Positions 62,005 through 64,000 of a DNA stretch of 64,000 bases are shown one piece after another (the stretch's first letter is position 1; the number at the start of each line of letters is the position of its first letter). The notes under the pieces were generated by a model that ran no database searches, was not told the origin of the DNA, and saw only the letters and a program-made list of their open reading frames with translations. This stretch comes from CAJQGY01 sp964417685 (GTDB lineage: Bacteria; Pseudomonadota; Gammaproteobacteria; Magnimaribacterales; D2472). The position numbers and the translations under genes were made by a program. The stretch is taken from positions 147,918-211,917 of the forward strand of contig CAYQIT010000002.1 in the NCBI GenBank assembly GCA_964417685.1, read 5' to 3'.

Positions 62005-63039
62005 GTGAATCTAATAGCTGATATTGGAATCAAAAAGATAGATTCTATACTTCCATTACTAAGCGGTTTTGAAGATATTAATATTAAATATCTTGATACA
62101 GGGTCAATTAATTCACAAAATATAATTGATGCAGATATCTTATTGATTAGATCTCAAACAAGAGTTAATGAGTCCCTTTTATTAAAAAGTAGAGTTGCTT
62201 GGATAGGTTCAGCCACTGCTGGAATCGATCATATAGATACGCACTATTTAGAAAAGAATAATATCACTTGGTTTAATGCAGTAGGTTGTAATTCTGCATC
62301 AGTATGTAGTTACGTTCTATCATGTCTTTATGTTTTATCAATCGATGAAAATTTTAATAAAAGCAATACTGTTGGAATATTTGGTTATGGAAATATTGGA
62401 AAAAAACTTAAAACAATATTAGATAATTTAAATATAAAGAATTATGTATGCGATCCATATTTGGATAATGATTGTCTTGTAGATAAAGCAACTGTCTTAG
62501 GTTCAGATATTTTATCCATTCATACACCTTTAACTTTTGGTGGACAGTTTCCTACACATAAATTAATCGATAGCAAAGAGTTATCACAAACAAAATCACA
62601 TACCATCATCAATACAGCAAGGGGAGGCATAGTTTGTGAATCAGCTATTTTGAGAAGTGGAATAAACTATATCGCAGATGTTTGGGAGAATGAGCCAAGT
62701 CCTACTTATGAAATAGTTAAATCTTCATTTATTGCCACACCTCATATAGCAGGTCATAGCCACGAAGGTAAGTTGAACGGAACCATTGCAGTCTTAAGAG
62801 AACTAATGCAATTCCTCAGAATGAGCTCAGATCAAATTACGGCAAATCTTAAAAAGATCAATGAGGTTGCATGTTTGCAAGAAACCGAATATGAATCAAT
62901 TAAAGATTTTTATAATCAATACCCAGTTTTAGATGAATCAATTACTTTTAAAGACAAAGTCTTGTCTGAGCAAAGTGATTTCAACCGCCTAAGATTTCAA
63001 CATCCAATCAGGCATGATGTAACAAATTTTATAACATAA
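62005..63039 (+). CDS. pdxB: erythronate-4-phosphate dehydrogenase (vitamin B6 synthesis)
   Basis: NAD-dependent 2-hydroxyacid dehydrogenase of the DXP-dependent PLP pathway, 344 residues (E. coli 378). It has the PdxB-type N-terminus IADIGIKKI, the Rossmann motif VGIFGYGNIGKKL, the active-site Arg in NTARGGIV, the WENEP Glu and the His in ATPHIAGHSHEGK. The last matches PdxB rather than SerA or other D-hydroxyacid dehydrogenases. The C-terminal dimerisation part is shortened. GTG start at 62005. Confidence 0.9.
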   Translation: MNLIADIGIKKIDSILPLLSGFEDINIKYLDTGSINSQNIIDADILLIRSQTRVNESLLLKSRVAWIGSATAGIDHIDTHYLEKNNITWFNAVGCNSASVCSYVLSCLYVLSIDENFNKSNTVGIFGYGNIGKKLKTILDNLNIKNYVCDPYLDNDCLVDKATVLGSDILSIHTPLTFGGQFPTHKLIDSKELSQTKSHTIINTARGGIVCESAILRSGINYIADVWENEPSPTYEIVKSSFIATPHIAGHSHEGKLNGTIAVLRELMQFLRMSSDQITANLKKINEVACLQETEYESIKDFYNQYPVLDESITFKDKVLSEQSDFNRLRFQHPIRHDVTNFIT

Positions 63040-63064
63040 TAAATTCAAGCCGTATGATTAATAT

Positions 63065-63083
63065 TATGTAACCTATTTACATA
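63065..63083. promoter_or_regulatory. 19-bp dyad upstream of the winged-helix gene, candidate operator
   Basis: TATGTAA (63065-63071) and TTACATA (63077-63083) flank a 5-bp spacer CCTAT. The size and symmetry suit a dimeric winged-helix repressor. It lies 110 bp before the gene at 63193. Confidence 0.4.
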
Positions 63084-63127
63084 TAAAAACTGCTATTATC
63101 AAATATATGTATTTTTTTTAAATATAA

Positions 63128-63160
63128 TTGGCACAGAATTGGCACAGAATTTGCACTTAA
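63128..63160 (+). repeat. three tandem 11-bp repeats upstream of the winged-helix gene
   Basis: TTGGCACAGAA occurs at 63128-63138 and 63139-63149, then a degenerate third copy TTTGCACTTAA at 63150-63160. The 11-bp period is about one helical turn, so proteins binding each copy would stack on one face of the DNA. The same sequence can be read as a promoter (see the next entry). Confidence 0.8.
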
Positions 63161-63166
63161 TATAAC
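63139..63166 (+). promoter_or_regulatory. candidate promoter for the winged-helix gene
   Basis: TTGGCA (63139-63144) and TATAAC (63161-63166) are 16 bp apart and fit sigma-70. The same bases also read TGGCAC...TTGCA with exactly 10 bp between GG (63141-63142) and GC (63153-63154), the sigma-54 pattern. The sigma-70 reading is preferred as simpler. Confidence 0.4.
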
Positions 63167-63192
63167 TAGAACATAAGTACACTGGAGACGAA

Positions 63193-63618
63193 ATGTTAAA
63201 AAGAGATGTTATAGAAGAGGATTATTCACATATATCTAACTCACAATTAGAGCAGATGGAAAAATTAAGGCCTTTAATAAAGGGTGTTTTGTATAAATTT
63301 ACTGAATACAAAGCTGCTCCCGATTCCATGAATTTTTTTAGAGCAGATGTTTACAGATATTTCTTTTTATTAAGTTTTATGTGTGAATACTTTGAAAATA
63401 CTGAAATTTCACAAGAACATGCAATTTCTCTAGTTCCAAAAAAGTTTGCTTCACGTATTAAACGTCTTCAGGTTCTTAAACAGGCTGTTAAATTAGGATA
63501 CATATTAGAAACATCTTCTTCTGAGGATAAAAGAAGAAGGATTTACTCCCCTTCATCAATATTGATTAATGATTTTATTGAATCTTATAATCAACTTAGT
63601 GCTATTTTTTCTAAATAA
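63193..63618 (+). CDS. MarR-like winged-helix protein, function unknown
   Basis: I do not recognise this 141-residue protein as a named gene. It is predicted helical, with a C-terminal stretch that resembles a winged helix: FASRIKRLQVLKQAVKLGYI (about residues 84-103) as the recognition region, then a charged turn SSSEDKRRRIYSPS like the wing of MarR-type regulators, then a final helix. A GGAG site lies 8 bp before the ATG. It is a single gene with an upstream dyad and tandem repeats, which fits an autoregulated transcription factor. No enzyme motif is visible. Confidence 0.6.
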   Translation: MLKRDVIEEDYSHISNSQLEQMEKLRPLIKGVLYKFTEYKAAPDSMNFFRADVYRYFFLLSFMCEYFENTEISQEHAISLVPKKFASRIKRLQVLKQAVKLGYILETSSSEDKRRRIYSPSSILINDFIESYNQLSAIFSK

Positions 63619-63652
63619 TCTCTAAGACATATATTTTTTCTACATATAGATA

Positions 63653-63674
63653 GATTTATTTATTACAATAAATC
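63653..63674 (+). promoter_or_regulatory. perfect 8-bp inverted repeat abutting the msrB start
   Basis: GATTTATT (63653-63660) and AATAAATC (63667-63674) form a perfect 8-bp dyad around a 6-nt spacer; the msrB ATG begins at the next base. There is no Shine-Dalgarno. The arrangement copies that before dnaB (8-bp arms, 6-nt spacer). Confidence 0.4.
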
Positions 63675-64000
63675 ATGACCAAAATTACTAAGACAAATGA
63701 AGAATGGAAGAGCTCTCTTTCAGAGAATTCTTATAAAGTAACAAGAGAATCTGGAACTGAAAGACCATACACTGGAAAATACTGGGATTTTAATGAACAA
63801 GGTGTTTATAAATGTATTTGTTGTAATGAGCCCTTGTTTGAATCACAGACAAAGTTTGATGCCGGGTGTGGATGGCCTAGTTTTTTTGTTCCAATGAATG
63901 ATTCAGTAATATCTGAGCATGAAGATAATTCACTTGCTAGAACACGAACTGAAGTAAGATGCACAAAGTGTGATGCACACTTAGGGCATGTTTTTGAAGA
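63675..64000 (+). CDS. msrB: peptide-methionine (R)-S-oxide reductase, 5' part (cut by window edge)
   Basis: Reduces methionine-R-sulfoxide in oxidised proteins. The frame from the ATG at 63675 stays open to the window end (108 codons). The product shows EEWKSSLSENSYKVTRESGTERPYTGKYWDF in outline (key W, TRE-GTE-P-TG), the first zinc pair CICC, FDAGCGWPSFF, RTEVRC and the second zinc pair CTKC, then AHLGHVFE. The catalytic Cys of the C-terminal RYCIN-type motif lies beyond the edge. MsrB is certain; whether an MsrA is fused downstream cannot be seen. Confidence 0.94.
   Translation, partial: MTKITKTNEEWKSSLSENSYKVTRESGTERPYTGKYWDFNEQGVYKCICCNEPLFESQTKFDAGCGWPSFFVPMNDSVISEHEDNSLARTRTEVRCTKCDAHLGHVFE

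Overview
The window is an AT-rich (roughly one third G+C by eye), very densely coded piece of a bacterial chromosome. Gene content and order are those of a gammaproteobacterium: murD-ftsW-murG-murC-ddl-ftsQ-ftsA, rpsF-rpsR-rplI-dnaB-alr, pyrG-kdsA-eno-ftsB-ispD/ispF-surE-pcm, aspS-yebC-ybgC-tolQRAB-pal-cpoB-tRNA-Lys, dapA-bamC-purC, iscRSUA-fdx-iscX-ndk-rlmN-rodZ-ispG-hisS-yfgM-bamB-der, and sdhCDAB-sucAB-lpd-sucCD. Low G+C, overlapping genes, spacers almost never above 150 bp and the loss of members from conserved clusters suggest a streamlined, free-living marine lineage of the SAR86 kind. That placement is inference; no rRNA gene is present to confirm it. I saw no insertion sequence, prophage, CRISPR array or rRNA operon.

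Layout. 1-6859: 3' half of the division and cell wall cluster, ending at ftsA. 6941-10443: ribosomal proteins S6, S18 and L9, replicative helicase, alanine racemase. 10516-17849: CTP synthase, Kdo-8-P synthase, enolase, FtsB, a fused IspDF, SurE, Pcm and a DUF368 membrane protein. 17844-21838: ferredoxin (minus strand), SOS-controlled recA, a thiolase, an SPFH/NfeD pair. 21840-31075: prolyl-tRNA synthetase (minus strand), FmdB-like protein, aspS, yebC, a small nuclease, the Tol-Pal operon and tRNA-Lys. 31089-38102: an NTT/MFS-like carrier, BepA protease, AI-2E/PerM-type permease, Bcp, dapA, bamC, purC. 38129-49047: Isc iron-sulfur cluster operon running on into ndk, rlmN, rodZ, ispG, hisS, yfgM, bamB and der. 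49148-59868: succinate dehydrogenase, 2-oxoglutarate dehydrogenase and succinyl-CoA synthetase, four consecutive TCA-cycle steps. 59840-64000: a MATE exporter, a hexapeptide acyltransferase, pdxB, a winged-helix regulator and the start of msrB.

The most interesting features are absences and replacements inside otherwise conserved clusters. The ruvC-ruvA-ruvB slot between yebC and ybgC holds one small PD-(D/E)XK nuclease, a candidate alternative Holliday-junction resolvase. ftsZ and lpxC do not follow ftsA. hscBA is missing from the isc operon. nlpD, rpoS and mutS are missing between pcm and recA. ProRS lacks its editing domain and MurD lacks a large internal segment. Clear regulatory sites are a near-consensus LexA box before recA and a 24/25 match to the type 1 IscR operator before iscR. 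Functional calls rest on reading translated sequence against remembered families; no database search was possible.
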